Origin: CAXYVC01 sp964292295
Lineage (GTDB): Bacteria; Acidobacteriota; Holophagae; Holophagales; Holophagaceae
Reading direction: 5' to 3'
Assembly: GCA_964292295.1 (NCBI GenBank)
Contig: CAXYVC010000010.1
Coordinates: 1-50,317 of the forward strand
Length of the DNA stretch: 50,317 bases
Positions within the stretch are counted from its first letter, which is position 1. Each line of letters begins with the position of its first letter. The notes below the pieces were generated by a model that had not been told where the DNA came from, ran no database searches, and saw only the letters and a program-made list of their open reading frames with translations. Shown here piece by piece: positions 35,431 to 43,386 of this stretch. Made by a program: the position numbers and the translations under genes.

Positions 35431-35992
35431 GGGAGGTGTCCAGGGTTTTTCTCAGTTTGGCAAGGCTCTGGAAAAGGGTGGCTTTCACGGTGCCCTCGGC
35501 GCAGCCGAGGGCTTCGGCAATGTGCTTCACGGGCCGCTCCTCCACGTAGTAGGCACGGACCATGCTGCGCTGGCGGAGCGTGAGCCCCTCCATGGCCTCG
35601 CGGAGGGCGCGCAGCCTGCGGCTCAGGTCCACCTGCTCCCAGGGGGAGGGCTGGTGAGGGTCGGGGGCGTCAAAGGCCTCGGGAGGTGGCAGCTCCCGAC
35701 CCCGTTTACGCAGATGGTCGGTCGCCGCATTAGCCGCCAGGGTGAAAATCCACGCGGCCACGGGCCGCCCCTCCTCGAAGCGCTGGCAGTGCTGGAGGCA
35801 CTTGAGGAAGACCTCCTGGGTCAGCTCCTCCACCACGCCCCGCTCCCCGCCCAGGCGGCGGTAGAGGAAGGCGAAGACGGGCCGCTCGAAGCGCCCCATG
35901 AGGTGCGCCAGGGCCTCCTCGCGCCCCGCCTTGAGCTGGAGCATCCACTGCTCGGGCGTGGCGTCGGCGGCGGAGGGCGGAGCGGCGATCAT
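35414..35992 (-). CDS. ECF-type RNA polymerase sigma factor
   Basis: A 192-residue sigma70-family factor with regions 2 and 4 only. Region 2 runs ~20-95 (FAFLYRRLGGERGVVEELTQEVFLKCL, AWIFTLAANAATDHLRKR) and region 4 ~130-182 (LTLRQRSMVRAYYVEERPVKHIAEALGCAEGTVKATLFQSLAKLR, in parts). ATG 35992 overlaps the upstream lipoprotein stop by four bases (ATGA). All four genes from 36945 down to 33929 overlap one another, so they form one translationally coupled unit. Target promoters are unknown. Confidence 0.9.
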   Translation of the reverse strand: MIAAPPSAADATPEQWMLQLKAGREEALAHLMGRFERPVFAFLYRRLGGERGVVEELTQEVFLKCLQHCQRFEEGRPVAAWIFTLAANAATDHLRKRGRELPPPEAFDAPDPHQPSPWEQVDLSRRLRALREAMEGLTLRQRSMVRAYYVEERPVKHIAEALGCAEGTVKATLFQSLAKLRKTLDTSHETRA

Positions 35993-36945
35993 GGGTGGAC
36001 GGGAGCGGGCAGCTTCAGGCCCGCCTGTCCCAGCCGCTCCGCCAGGAGCTCGAACTGCTGGGAGCTGAGCGAACAGCGCAGCCCCGCGCGGCGGGGTTCC
36101 TGGAAGAGCTCCGAGGCCTGCTGGCCGGAACCCTTCACGCTGGAGGTGAGGGCGAGCAGGCGCTGGAGCCAGGGCATGGCCTGACGGATCCCCTCCCGGC
36201 TGCCCGAGAGCACCAGGTCGATCCGGTGCAGGCCGCCCTTCTCCGTCGCCGGGGTCAGGGCCCAGGCGAGGGCCTCGACGCCCTGGGGGATCTCCCGGCT
36301 GAAGGCGCCGGGCAGGCGGGCCGCTCCGGACGCCAGGAGGGCGTCCACGCGGAAGGCCCCCATGAGCGGCGCCTGGGCCGGAAGCCACTCCGCAGCCTCG
36401 TCCAGGGACCGCGTGCGGCCCTGGGCCTCCTCCAGGTGGCTGAGGGCCTGCAGGTCGCCCACCCAGGCCCGGCCCGCGCGGTCCACCGCCACCCGCACGT
36501 GGACCTGGTTCACGTCCAGCACGACGAAAAGGGGAAGCTCGCTGCGGCGGAGCCGGAGGACGCCCTCGGCGGGAAAGGTCTCGGCAACGACGCGCTGGAA
36601 GGCCGCGGGGTCCCGGAAGCCGCCGAACTGAAGCAGGAAGGCCCCGGCGGGATCCTTCGAGGCGTGGGTCCCCATGAGGTAGAAGGTGACCCGCCCCGTC
36701 TCCTGCCCCGACAGGATGCCGGTGCGCTTGAGGAAGAGGTCGAGCACCTGCTCCGCCAGGGGGTTCCGGGAGACCACCGCCTGGAGCTCCTGGCGCTCCA
36801 GGAGCCAGCCGACGCGGCCACTCACGGCCATGCTGGCCTCGGCGGGAGCGGAGCGCACCCAGTCGGGAACGCGGGTCGCCCGGGGCTTGCAGCCGGGGGC
36901 AAGAATCAGCAGGAGGGGCACGCAGACCCCGAGGACGCGGTTCAT
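35989..36945 (-). CDS. Lipoprotein of unknown function, first gene of the sigma factor module
   Basis: A 318-residue protein with a lipobox (LAPGC, Cys19). The rest is a mix of strands and helices with no motif I recognise; recurrent phrases such as VTFYLMGTHASKDPAGAFLLQF and QRVVAETFPAEGVLRLRRSELP suggest a DUF3352-like fold, which is only a guess. Overlap by four bases with the sigma factor gene implies a linked role, perhaps as a surface sensor or as a target of the module. Confidence 0.65.
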   Translation of the reverse strand: MNRVLGVCVPLLLILAPGCKPRATRVPDWVRSAPAEASMAVSGRVGWLLERQELQAVVSRNPLAEQVLDLFLKRTGILSGQETGRVTFYLMGTHASKDPAGAFLLQFGGFRDPAAFQRVVAETFPAEGVLRLRRSELPLFVVLDVNQVHVRVAVDRAGRAWVGDLQALSHLEEAQGRTRSLDEAAEWLPAQAPLMGAFRVDALLASGAARLPGAFSREIPQGVEALAWALTPATEKGGLHRIDLVLSGSREGIRQAMPWLQRLLALTSSVKGSGQQASELFQEPRRAGLRCSLSSQQFELLAERLGQAGLKLPAPVHP

Positions 36946-37002
36946 CTCAGCACCTTCAGGGATGTTACGCCGTCCGGCATCGGCGGGTTAGCGGACGACG
37001 GC

Positions 37003-38790
37003 TCAGGAGGCCAGGGTCCTCAGGGTGGAGGGCAGGTGGGGGCTGCGCAGGAGCTGCTGCTGTTCGCTCTCGCTCAGCAGCCCCCAGATCCGGATGGCGC
37101 TCTCCCGGGGCGTCTTCGGGTTCAGCAGCAGCTCCGACATGATGGGCGGGTGCGCCATCAGGGTGGGATGCCCCGCGATGCGCTCCAGGATGCCCCGGGG
37201 GGTCTGCTTGTGCCGGGCCAGACGGAGCAGGATGCTCGGGTCCAGCTGCCGGTCCGACACGAGCTGGGCCAGGGCCGCCTCGTCCCGCAGGGTCTCCTGC
37301 GGGAGGTGGCGGATGATCTCGCCGCCGCTCCCCCGGAGGGCCACCACCCGCTGCTCGGGCCCGAGGGCCAAGTAGGAGGCCCTCAGGCGCTCCAGGGCCT
37401 GCTGCTTCACCCGCACGTGGGGCATCCGGGGGTCCCGCAGGAGGTCCAGCAGGGCCCGGAGGGTGCCCAGGGCGGGCAGCAGCCGGAGCGCGGCGGCCTC
37501 CCCCAGGTTCGGGTTGTGGAGCAGGGCCTCCTGAACCGCGGGCTGCGCGCCCCACAGGGCGTGGGCGGCCAGGCGTTCGGCGCGGGCCTGGTCCAGGACG
37601 GGAATGGCCGCCACCAGCTCCCGGGGCGTGAGGCCCGGATTCTCCAGCACCACCCGGAAGACCTGGGGATCCGGATCCTTCAGGGCCGCGATCAGCTGGT
37701 CGGGCTGGGTGGCCTGGTTGGCCAGGAAGACGCGCTCCTCCAGGGAAGCCCAGCGGCCTTCCGCGGGGTGGACCCCCAGCCCCGTGGCCTGGGTGGCCTG
37801 CCGGCGCAGCATGCGGTCGTAGAAGACCTTGACCACCCGCAGCAAGTGGGGCGCATTGCGCTTGGCCCAGAAGGTGACGAACTGGTATTCCGCCTCTTCG
37901 AGCTGGGTGAAGAGCCCCGCGATGCGCTGCAGGTCCCCCGGGCCATGGCAGCCCGCGTCAAGGCAGGCGACGAGGTCCGTGGCGATGCGGATGCGCCGGG
38001 CCATGGCGGGGGGAGCGCAGGGCGCCTCGCCGATGGCGGCGCGGATGGCATCCCGGAAGTACCAGCGCGCCTCGCCGTAGGCGTCCTCGAAGCACTCGGG
38101 CAGCTTGGCCTGGCGCAGGACGGAGGAGAGCAGCTCCTCCCCGAGCACGGGATTGCGCAGGGCCGCGAGACGCAGTTCGGGATCCGCCGAGAGCAGGGCC
38201 TCCTGCAGTTCCTCGGCCACGTGGGTGGCGGCCGCCTGGGCGAGGCGCTCCTCCCGGCTCGGGAGCAGGCGGGCCACCGGCGCCTCGGTATCCTCGGGCG
38301 GCAGGGAGAGGGCGTCCCAGTCCTGCTCCTCGGCGGGCAGGGGCGGCATCTCCTGCGTGAGCCCGCTGGGCTGCACCTGGCGCGCCAGGGCCTTGAGCTG
38401 CTGCTTGACGACGGGCTTCATGGCCGCCGGAAGCTGGGCGTACACGGCCTTGGCCATCTCCGCGCGCTCGTCCTTCTCGCCGGCGGGCGCCCGGTCCATC
38501 TCGCGCATGAGGTCCACGAGGCTGACGGCCATTTCCAGATCCCGGCGGATGGGCTCCGGCGTGGCTTCATTCTCGGCCAGTGCCTCCAGGATGGGACCGT
38601 GGACCAGCCAGTGGGGCGTCCTGGCGATGACCGTCAGCAGGCGGCGGCAGCCCAGAGTGCGCGCCAGGCTCTCCACGAGGCTCAGCTGGCTCTCGGAGGG
38701 CAGCTGCGGGCGAATCAGGGCCAGGTTGCGGAAGTGGGCCCGGTCCTGCTCGGACAGCTCCGCCAGGAAGAGGGGAGGCGAGACGGCCAC
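37003..38790 (-). CDS. Large helical-repeat (HEAT-like) protein of unknown function
   Basis: A 595-residue soluble protein. From ~210 onward it is built of repeated helical pairs with the pattern hxxNPxLxxxxhhxLL, for example LRLAALRNPVLGEELL, VLENPGLTPRELVAAIP, LLHNPNLGEAAALRLLPAL, IAGHPTLMAHPPIMSELLLNPKTP. This resembles leucine-rich-variant or HEAT-like scaffolds. GTG 38790 begins two bases after the stop of the HisA-like gene, so they are co-transcribed. No signal peptide or catalytic motif is seen. Function not recognised. Confidence 0.7.
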   Translation of the reverse strand: MAVSPPLFLAELSEQDRAHFRNLALIRPQLPSESQLSLVESLARTLGCRRLLTVIARTPHWLVHGPILEALAENEATPEPIRRDLEMAVSLVDLMREMDRAPAGEKDERAEMAKAVYAQLPAAMKPVVKQQLKALARQVQPSGLTQEMPPLPAEEQDWDALSLPPEDTEAPVARLLPSREERLAQAAATHVAEELQEALLSADPELRLAALRNPVLGEELLSSVLRQAKLPECFEDAYGEARWYFRDAIRAAIGEAPCAPPAMARRIRIATDLVACLDAGCHGPGDLQRIAGLFTQLEEAEYQFVTFWAKRNAPHLLRVVKVFYDRMLRRQATQATGLGVHPAEGRWASLEERVFLANQATQPDQLIAALKDPDPQVFRVVLENPGLTPRELVAAIPVLDQARAERLAAHALWGAQPAVQEALLHNPNLGEAAALRLLPALGTLRALLDLLRDPRMPHVRVKQQALERLRASYLALGPEQRVVALRGSGGEIIRHLPQETLRDEAALAQLVSDRQLDPSILLRLARHKQTPRGILERIAGHPTLMAHPPIMSELLLNPKTPRESAIRIWGLLSESEQQQLLRSPHLPSTLRTLAS

Positions 38791-38791
38791 G

Positions 38792-39502
38792 CTAGCAGCC
38801 CTGCTGGGCGAGATCGGGGAAGTCCGGCATCTCGAGAAGGCGGAAGGCATCCACCATGACGCCCTGGAGCTCCCGGATGTCCTGGGCGGCGCGGATGTGG
38901 CCCCGGTCCCGCAGGCTCCCGCCCATGAAGACTGGAACTCTTGCCCTGGAGCAGACCCGGCGCGCGGTGGCAAAGTCCGGAGCCGGCGAGGCGCTGCGGG
39001 GGATGTCGATGAACACCAAGCGGCGGAAGCCCCGCTGCCCCAGGCGCTGGGCCGCGTCCTCGGCGCACTGGCCCAGGGACTCGGCCCACCCGGAGGCATG
39101 CACCTGCCCCTCGGAGGCGTCGATGGAGGCGCTCAAGTGCTCGCCGAAGCGGGCCAGGAGCTGGTCCACCACGGCGGGGTAGCGGTGCAGGACCGTGCCC
39201 ACCATCAGCCAGGTGGCCCCCGCGTCCAGGAAGAACTGGGCCTGGTCGGAGCTGCGCACGCCGCCGCCCACCTGGATGCAGGCGCGCGGCTGGAGCTTCC
39301 GGAAGTGCCGGGCGAGGCGCGCCACCAGCTCGCGGTTGTGACCGCGCCCGCAGGCGGCGTCCACGTCCAGCAGCGCCATCCGCGTGCAGCCCCGGTCGCT
39401 GAGGAGGGACGCGAGCGCGTGGGGGTCGGCATCCTCGCCGGCGGCTCCAAAGCTGGGCACCGCACGACCGTTCTGGATGTGGAGGACGGGCAGAACCTTC
39501 AA
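38792..39502 (-). CDS. HisA-like beta/alpha-barrel protein lacking a catalytic Asp
   Basis: A 236-residue homologue of HisA, the ProFAR isomerase of histidine synthesis. It keeps the family frame: VLPVLHIQNGRAV at the N-terminus, QVGGGVRS (~77-84) and WLMVGTVLHRYPAVVDQLL, then SIDASEGQVHASGW with Asp128. The first catalytic residue, Asp8 in Thermotoga HisA (PAIDL), is His8 here (PVLHI). No other histidine gene is nearby. It is therefore probably a paralogue with a different or non-catalytic role. Start TTG 39502 has AAAGG six bases upstream. The HEAT-like gene follows directly. Confidence 0.75.
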   Translation of the reverse strand: MKVLPVLHIQNGRAVPSFGAAGEDADPHALASLLSDRGCTRMALLDVDAACGRGHNRELVARLARHFRKLQPRACIQVGGGVRSSDQAQFFLDAGATWLMVGTVLHRYPAVVDQLLARFGEHLSASIDASEGQVHASGWAESLGQCAEDAAQRLGQRGFRRLVFIDIPRSASPAPDFATARRVCSRARVPVFMGGSLRDRGHIRAAQDIRELQGVMVDAFRLLEMPDFPDLAQQGC

Positions 39503-39558
39503 GGGGAGCCTTTCCCAACGCGACCAGGGCTGATGGTACCCCAGGGCCCGGACGGGTG

Positions 39559-40251
39559 CTATCCCTGTTCCAGCGCGGCGAGAAGGGCCCGCGCGGCCTC
39601 CGCCTGGGCCTGGCGCAGGGCGTGGCTGGAGCCGGTGGCCTCCCGCCCGCCGCAGGCCACCCGCACCGTGTAGACCAGCGCGTGCTCGGGGCCGCTCCGC
39701 TCGGCCTTCCCGTAGACGGGCAGGGGCAGCTTCCGGGCCATGGCCCACTCCTGGAGCGCGGTCTTGGGATCGAAGCGGCGCCAGCCGTCCGGCGTCGCCT
39801 CTCGCACCGCCTGGAGGAAGCGCCCCTCCACGAGACGCGACACCGCGGCCAGGCCGTCCCCCCCCGCGGCGGAGGCGTCCAGGAAGACCGCCGCCAGGAG
39901 GGCCTCCACCGCGTCCGCCAGAGGCTTGTGGAAGGAGGTCCGCAGGAGGCTCGGGTCGACCTTCGTGGGCAGCGTGAGGCGCAGCTCCAGGTCCCGCGCC
40001 CAGTCGCAGAGAGAATCGGTGCTCACCAGGTGGTTGCCCAGCTTGGTCATGGCCCCCTCGGGCCACTCCGGCTTCTCCCGGTACAGGAGCAGGGAGAGGC
40101 TCGCGTTCAGCAGCGCGTCCCCCAGGAATTCCAGGCGCTGGTTGTCCGGCCGCACGCCGCTGCTGGGGTGCACCAGGGCCTGGCGGAGCAGGGCGCGGTC
40201 GCGGAAGCGGTAGCCGAGGGCTTCCTCCAGGGGTTCCGGGACGCGCGTCAT
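39559..40251 (-). CDS. rnc: Ribonuclease III
   Basis: A 230-residue double-strand-specific endoribonuclease. The RNase III domain (~5-150) has the signature NQRLEFLGDALLNA (~36-49) with the catalytic Glu/Asp pair, and ADAVEALLAAVFLD (~110-123) with the second acidic pair. The dsRNA-binding domain covers ~160-228 (DPKTALQEWAMARKLPLPVY and ATGSSHALRQAQAEAARALL). It processes rRNA precursors and structured mRNAs. Its ATG overlaps the kinase stop by four bases, an unusual partner for rnc, which is more often next to era or acpP. Confidence 0.93.
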   Translation of the reverse strand: MTRVPEPLEEALGYRFRDRALLRQALVHPSSGVRPDNQRLEFLGDALLNASLSLLLYREKPEWPEGAMTKLGNHLVSTDSLCDWARDLELRLTLPTKVDPSLLRTSFHKPLADAVEALLAAVFLDASAAGGDGLAAVSRLVEGRFLQAVREATPDGWRRFDPKTALQEWAMARKLPLPVYGKAERSGPEHALVYTVRVACGGREATGSSHALRQAQAEAARALLAALEQG

Positions 40252-41867
40252 TCCGCGTCCGGGATGCGGCGGTTGAATTCGTCCTTCCGGAAGGCCATCC
40301 GCAGGCGCAGGTTCGCCGCGGCCAGCTCCGCGCGGCTGATGCCGTGGCGGCGGGCCCGGGCCAGCACCCCGGGAATCTCGCGGTAGCGGCCCTGCTCGTA
40401 CATCAGGGCCACGCACCACGCGTAGGCGTTCCGGTTCGTGGGGTCGATGGCCAGCACGTCCCGGAAGCCCTCGATGGCGGCGTTGGGATTGCTGTCGGCC
40501 AGGGCCATGGCGTCGTTGTAGCTCATGTGGCCCGCGTTCTTCCGCTCGTGAACCTCCATCTGCTCGAGCCGCTCCTGGGAGGGCACGGGGCGCCGCTCCG
40601 GTGCGGCTTCGGCCTGGGGCCCTGCCGACGGGTCTGCCCCCCCTGCGGCCTGGGCCCCAGCGGGCGCGGACGAGGTGGGCGTGGCCGAGGCGGGCGCGGG
40701 TGGGCCCGAGGTCCCGGGCGTGGCCAGCCCCGTTCCGGGGGCGGACGCCGAAGGGGAGGCGACGGAAGGGGCCGCGCCGGGCAGGGCCTCCGTCGGGAGG
40801 GGCGTGGCCGGCTGCCCGGCCAGGCGCGCACGCAGCAGAGGCCAGGCCCGCCAAGCGCCGTAGCCTCCGCCCGCCACCGCCGCGACCCCCACGAAGGCCA
40901 GAAGGGGCGCCAGGGAACGCCGGCGGCGCACCGGGGCGGCCATGGGCGGGGGCAACGGCACGGCGGCCGTCGGCTCGGGAGCGGCCGGCACGGCCGCCGT
41001 AGGGGCGGCCCCGAGGCGTACGGTGCCATTCTCGACCTGGCCCTGCCAGGTGGGGTCCTTGGCGGCCCGCAGGGCCTTGGCCAGTTCCTCCCCGGTCTGG
41101 AAGCGCTGCTCGGGGTCCTTGTCCAGGGCCCGGTCCAGCACAGAGCGGATGGCGGGGCTGATGCCGCGGAGCTGGTTGGCGTCCAGAGGCTCTGGAGCCT
41201 CGTTCACGATGCGGTAGAGGATCGTGGGGGTCGTGTCGCCGCTGAAGGGCTTCCGGCCGCTGAGCATCTCGTAGAGCATCACGCCCACGGCAAAAAGGTC
41301 GCTGCGGGCGTCGGGGCGCCCGGTGCGGATGTACTCCGGCGCCATGTAGCTCACGGTGCCCATCACCATGCCGGTGGCGGTCATGTCCGAATCGCTCACC
41401 CGGGCCACGCCGAAGTCCATGACCTTGGCGTGCAGGCGCCGGCCGTCCCGGGTGACACGCACGTTGGAGGGCTTCACGTCCCGGTGCACGATCCCCGCAC
41501 GATGGGCGAAGGCGAGGCCGTCGCAGACCTGGGCCAGCACCTCCAGCGCCTCCGCCTGGGTGAGGGCCTGGTCCCGCAGGAGCTCCTCCAGGTCGTGCCC
41601 CTGCACGTATTCCATGGCGATGAAAAGGACGCCCTGGTCCTCGCCGAACTCGTAGATGGTCACCAGGTTCGGATGGTTCAGCACGCCGGCGGCGCGGGCC
41701 TCCCGCCCAAAGCGGGCCTTGGCCTCCTCGCCCTGGGCCGCGCTGGCCAGGATCGTCTTGATGGCCACCGGCCGCCCGATGGAGGGGTCCGTCCCCAGGT
41801 AGACCTCTCCCATGGCCCCCTGCCCGAGGCGCTTGGTGATCTCGAACTTGCCAAGTTTTTCAAACAT
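40248..41867 (-). CDS. Ser/Thr protein kinase with TPR-like C-terminus
   Basis: A 539-residue PknB-type membrane kinase. Kinase domain ~4-265: Gly loop RLGQGAMGEVYLG, Lys in VAIKTI, catalytic HRDVKPSN, DFG in VMDFGVARV, GTVSYMAPEYI and DLFAVGVMLYEML. A Pro/Ala linker leads to one membrane helix (~325-345, LAPLLAFVGVAAVAGGGYGA), then an extracytoplasmic Pro/Ala/Ser-rich linker and a C-terminal helical region with DAMALADSNPNAAIEGFRDVLAIDPTNRNAY, a TPR-like unit. ATG 41867 has GGTGG upstream. It overlaps rnc by four bases, and is divergent from the DUF4388 gene. Confidence 0.92.
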   Translation of the reverse strand: MFEKLGKFEITKRLGQGAMGEVYLGTDPSIGRPVAIKTILASAAQGEEAKARFGREARAAGVLNHPNLVTIYEFGEDQGVLFIAMEYVQGHDLEELLRDQALTQAEALEVLAQVCDGLAFAHRAGIVHRDVKPSNVRVTRDGRRLHAKVMDFGVARVSDSDMTATGMVMGTVSYMAPEYIRTGRPDARSDLFAVGVMLYEMLSGRKPFSGDTTPTILYRIVNEAPEPLDANQLRGISPAIRSVLDRALDKDPEQRFQTGEELAKALRAAKDPTWQGQVENGTVRLGAAPTAAVPAAPEPTAAVPLPPPMAAPVRRRRSLAPLLAFVGVAAVAGGGYGAWRAWPLLRARLAGQPATPLPTEALPGAAPSVASPSASAPGTGLATPGTSGPPAPASATPTSSAPAGAQAAGGADPSAGPQAEAAPERRPVPSQERLEQMEVHERKNAGHMSYNDAMALADSNPNAAIEGFRDVLAIDPTNRNAYAWCVALMYEQGRYREIPGVLARARRHGISRAELAAANLRLRMAFRKDEFNRRIPDAE

Positions 41868-42002
41868 GGGCGCACCACCCTCAAACCATCGGGCTGGAAG
41901 ATTCCAGGATAGAGCCACTCCCCAAGAGCACCAAGACTCGGGCAGTATGGAGGCTGAACGATCATTTCATGGCTCATGCATGGGCGCACAAGGAGGATGC
42001 CG

Positions 42003-43385
42003 GTGCCGGAGTTCACCCTTCCCTCAACCCTCCCCGCGGTGATGGGCCTGCTCTGCCAGGAGCGGGCGGAAGGCGTGCTGCTCCTGGACCAGAACGACGG
42101 ACACCGTCGTCTCTACTGGCAGGACGGCAACCTGGTCTACCTGCAAAGCGACGTGGCGGGGGAGCAGTTCGGCAACTATCTGCTGCGCCAGGGCATCCTT
42201 GACTTCGCCGCCCTCAACGAACTGCTGGCCAACGAGGAGCGCTTCCGCCTGGGCGAGAAGGTCGTGCAGTGGGGCCTGATGAGCGTGGAAGAGCGCGACC
42301 TGCACCTGGGCGCCCTCCAGGAGCAGGTGATGATCCACGCCCTGGAGCACGCCATCGTGCAGATGGACTGGAAGCCGGGCGAGGTGCGCAAGGAGCTGAG
42401 CGACGACCTCTACTTCCGCATCGACCACCGGCACTTCGTCTGGAACACCTTCCTGGAGGCCCACAACCTCCCCGAGCTGTGCGACACGCTCTATGAGGAG
42501 AAGGACTGGCGCTGGGTCGCGCCCGCGGACCTCCTCGAGTCCCTGAGCGACCTGCCCCTGACGCCCGCCATGGCCTACGCCCTTTCCTTCCTGGGCACGG
42601 AACCCCTGAGCTACGGGACCTTCGGCTCCCTAAGCGGCCTCGGCGAGGAGGATGCCGCCCGCCTGCTCATGACCCTCTGGGGCCTGGGCGGGCTCCGGCT
42701 CGTGGAAGGCGCCATCCTGCGGCCCGCGGCTCCCGCCCTTCCGCCCCCTCCCCCCACGCCCCAGGCCCCCCTGGATGCACCGGAATTGGCCCCCACGCCG
42801 GCGCAGCCCCTGGCGATGCCCGCCCTGGAGTTCACGCCGCGCATCGACCTGGACCTGGGCCCCGTGGGAAATGCGGCCCCGCCCCCGCTGACCGCCACCG
42901 AGATCCCCTCCCTGCCCGAGATGCCCCTCGCCCCCCCGCCTCCCAGCCAGGAAGCCCCTGGAGTCCGGGCCAAGAAGTGCTTCCTCAAGGCCAAATCCCT
43001 GCTGATGCAGGAGCGCACCGTGGAGGCGGTGCGCCTTCTGGAGCAATCGGTGAAGCTGGAGGGCGAAGCGGACGCGGCCTACGAACCCTGGCTGCTCCTG
43101 GGGCGCTGCCGCCTGGCCAACCCCGCCTGGTCCACCCGGGCGGTGGAGGCCCTCCAGGCCGCCAGTCGCCTGCGGCCGCGCTCCGCCGAGCCCTGGGCCC
43201 TCATGGGCGAGCTGTACCATCGGAAGGGATTCAAGGCCAACGCCAGCGCCTGTTTCCGGAAGGCCCTCGAGCTGGACCCCTCGGTGCCCGTGCCCACCGA
43301 CGTGAACCTCAAGGAGGAGGTCGAGGAGCCCACGGGCTTCTTCGGGCGCTTCAAGGCCATGCTGGGGCGGAACGAGAAGGACTGA
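42003..43385 (+). CDS. DUF4388/PATAN-type protein with C-terminal TPRs
   Basis: A 460-residue soluble protein. The N-terminal ~70 residues match DUF4388 (GVLLLDQNDGHRRLYWQDGNLVYLQSD, in parts), and the frame continues with helical segments to ~235. A Pro-rich linker (~240-320) leads to a TPR region (~325-435). DUF4388 proteins in delta-proteobacteria and acidobacteria take part in signalling and motility. Start choice: ATG 41997 touches the Shine-Dalgarno AAGGAGG (41990-41996), so GTG 42003, six bases away, is the likelier start. It faces away from the kinase gene; the 3' end meets the glycosyltransferase gene with a one-base gap. Confidence 0.8.
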   Translation: MPEFTLPSTLPAVMGLLCQERAEGVLLLDQNDGHRRLYWQDGNLVYLQSDVAGEQFGNYLLRQGILDFAALNELLANEERFRLGEKVVQWGLMSVEERDLHLGALQEQVMIHALEHAIVQMDWKPGEVRKELSDDLYFRIDHRHFVWNTFLEAHNLPELCDTLYEEKDWRWVAPADLLESLSDLPLTPAMAYALSFLGTEPLSYGTFGSLSGLGEEDAARLLMTLWGLGGLRLVEGAILRPAAPALPPPPPTPQAPLDAPELAPTPAQPLAMPALEFTPRIDLDLGPVGNAAPPPLTATEIPSLPEMPLAPPPPSQEAPGVRAKKCFLKAKSLLMQERTVEAVRLLEQSVKLEGEADAAYEPWLLLGRCRLANPAWSTRAVEALQAASRLRPRSAEPWALMGELYHRKGFKANASACFRKALELDPSVPVPTDVNLKEEVEEPTGFFGRFKAMLGRNEKD

Positions 43386-43386
43386 T

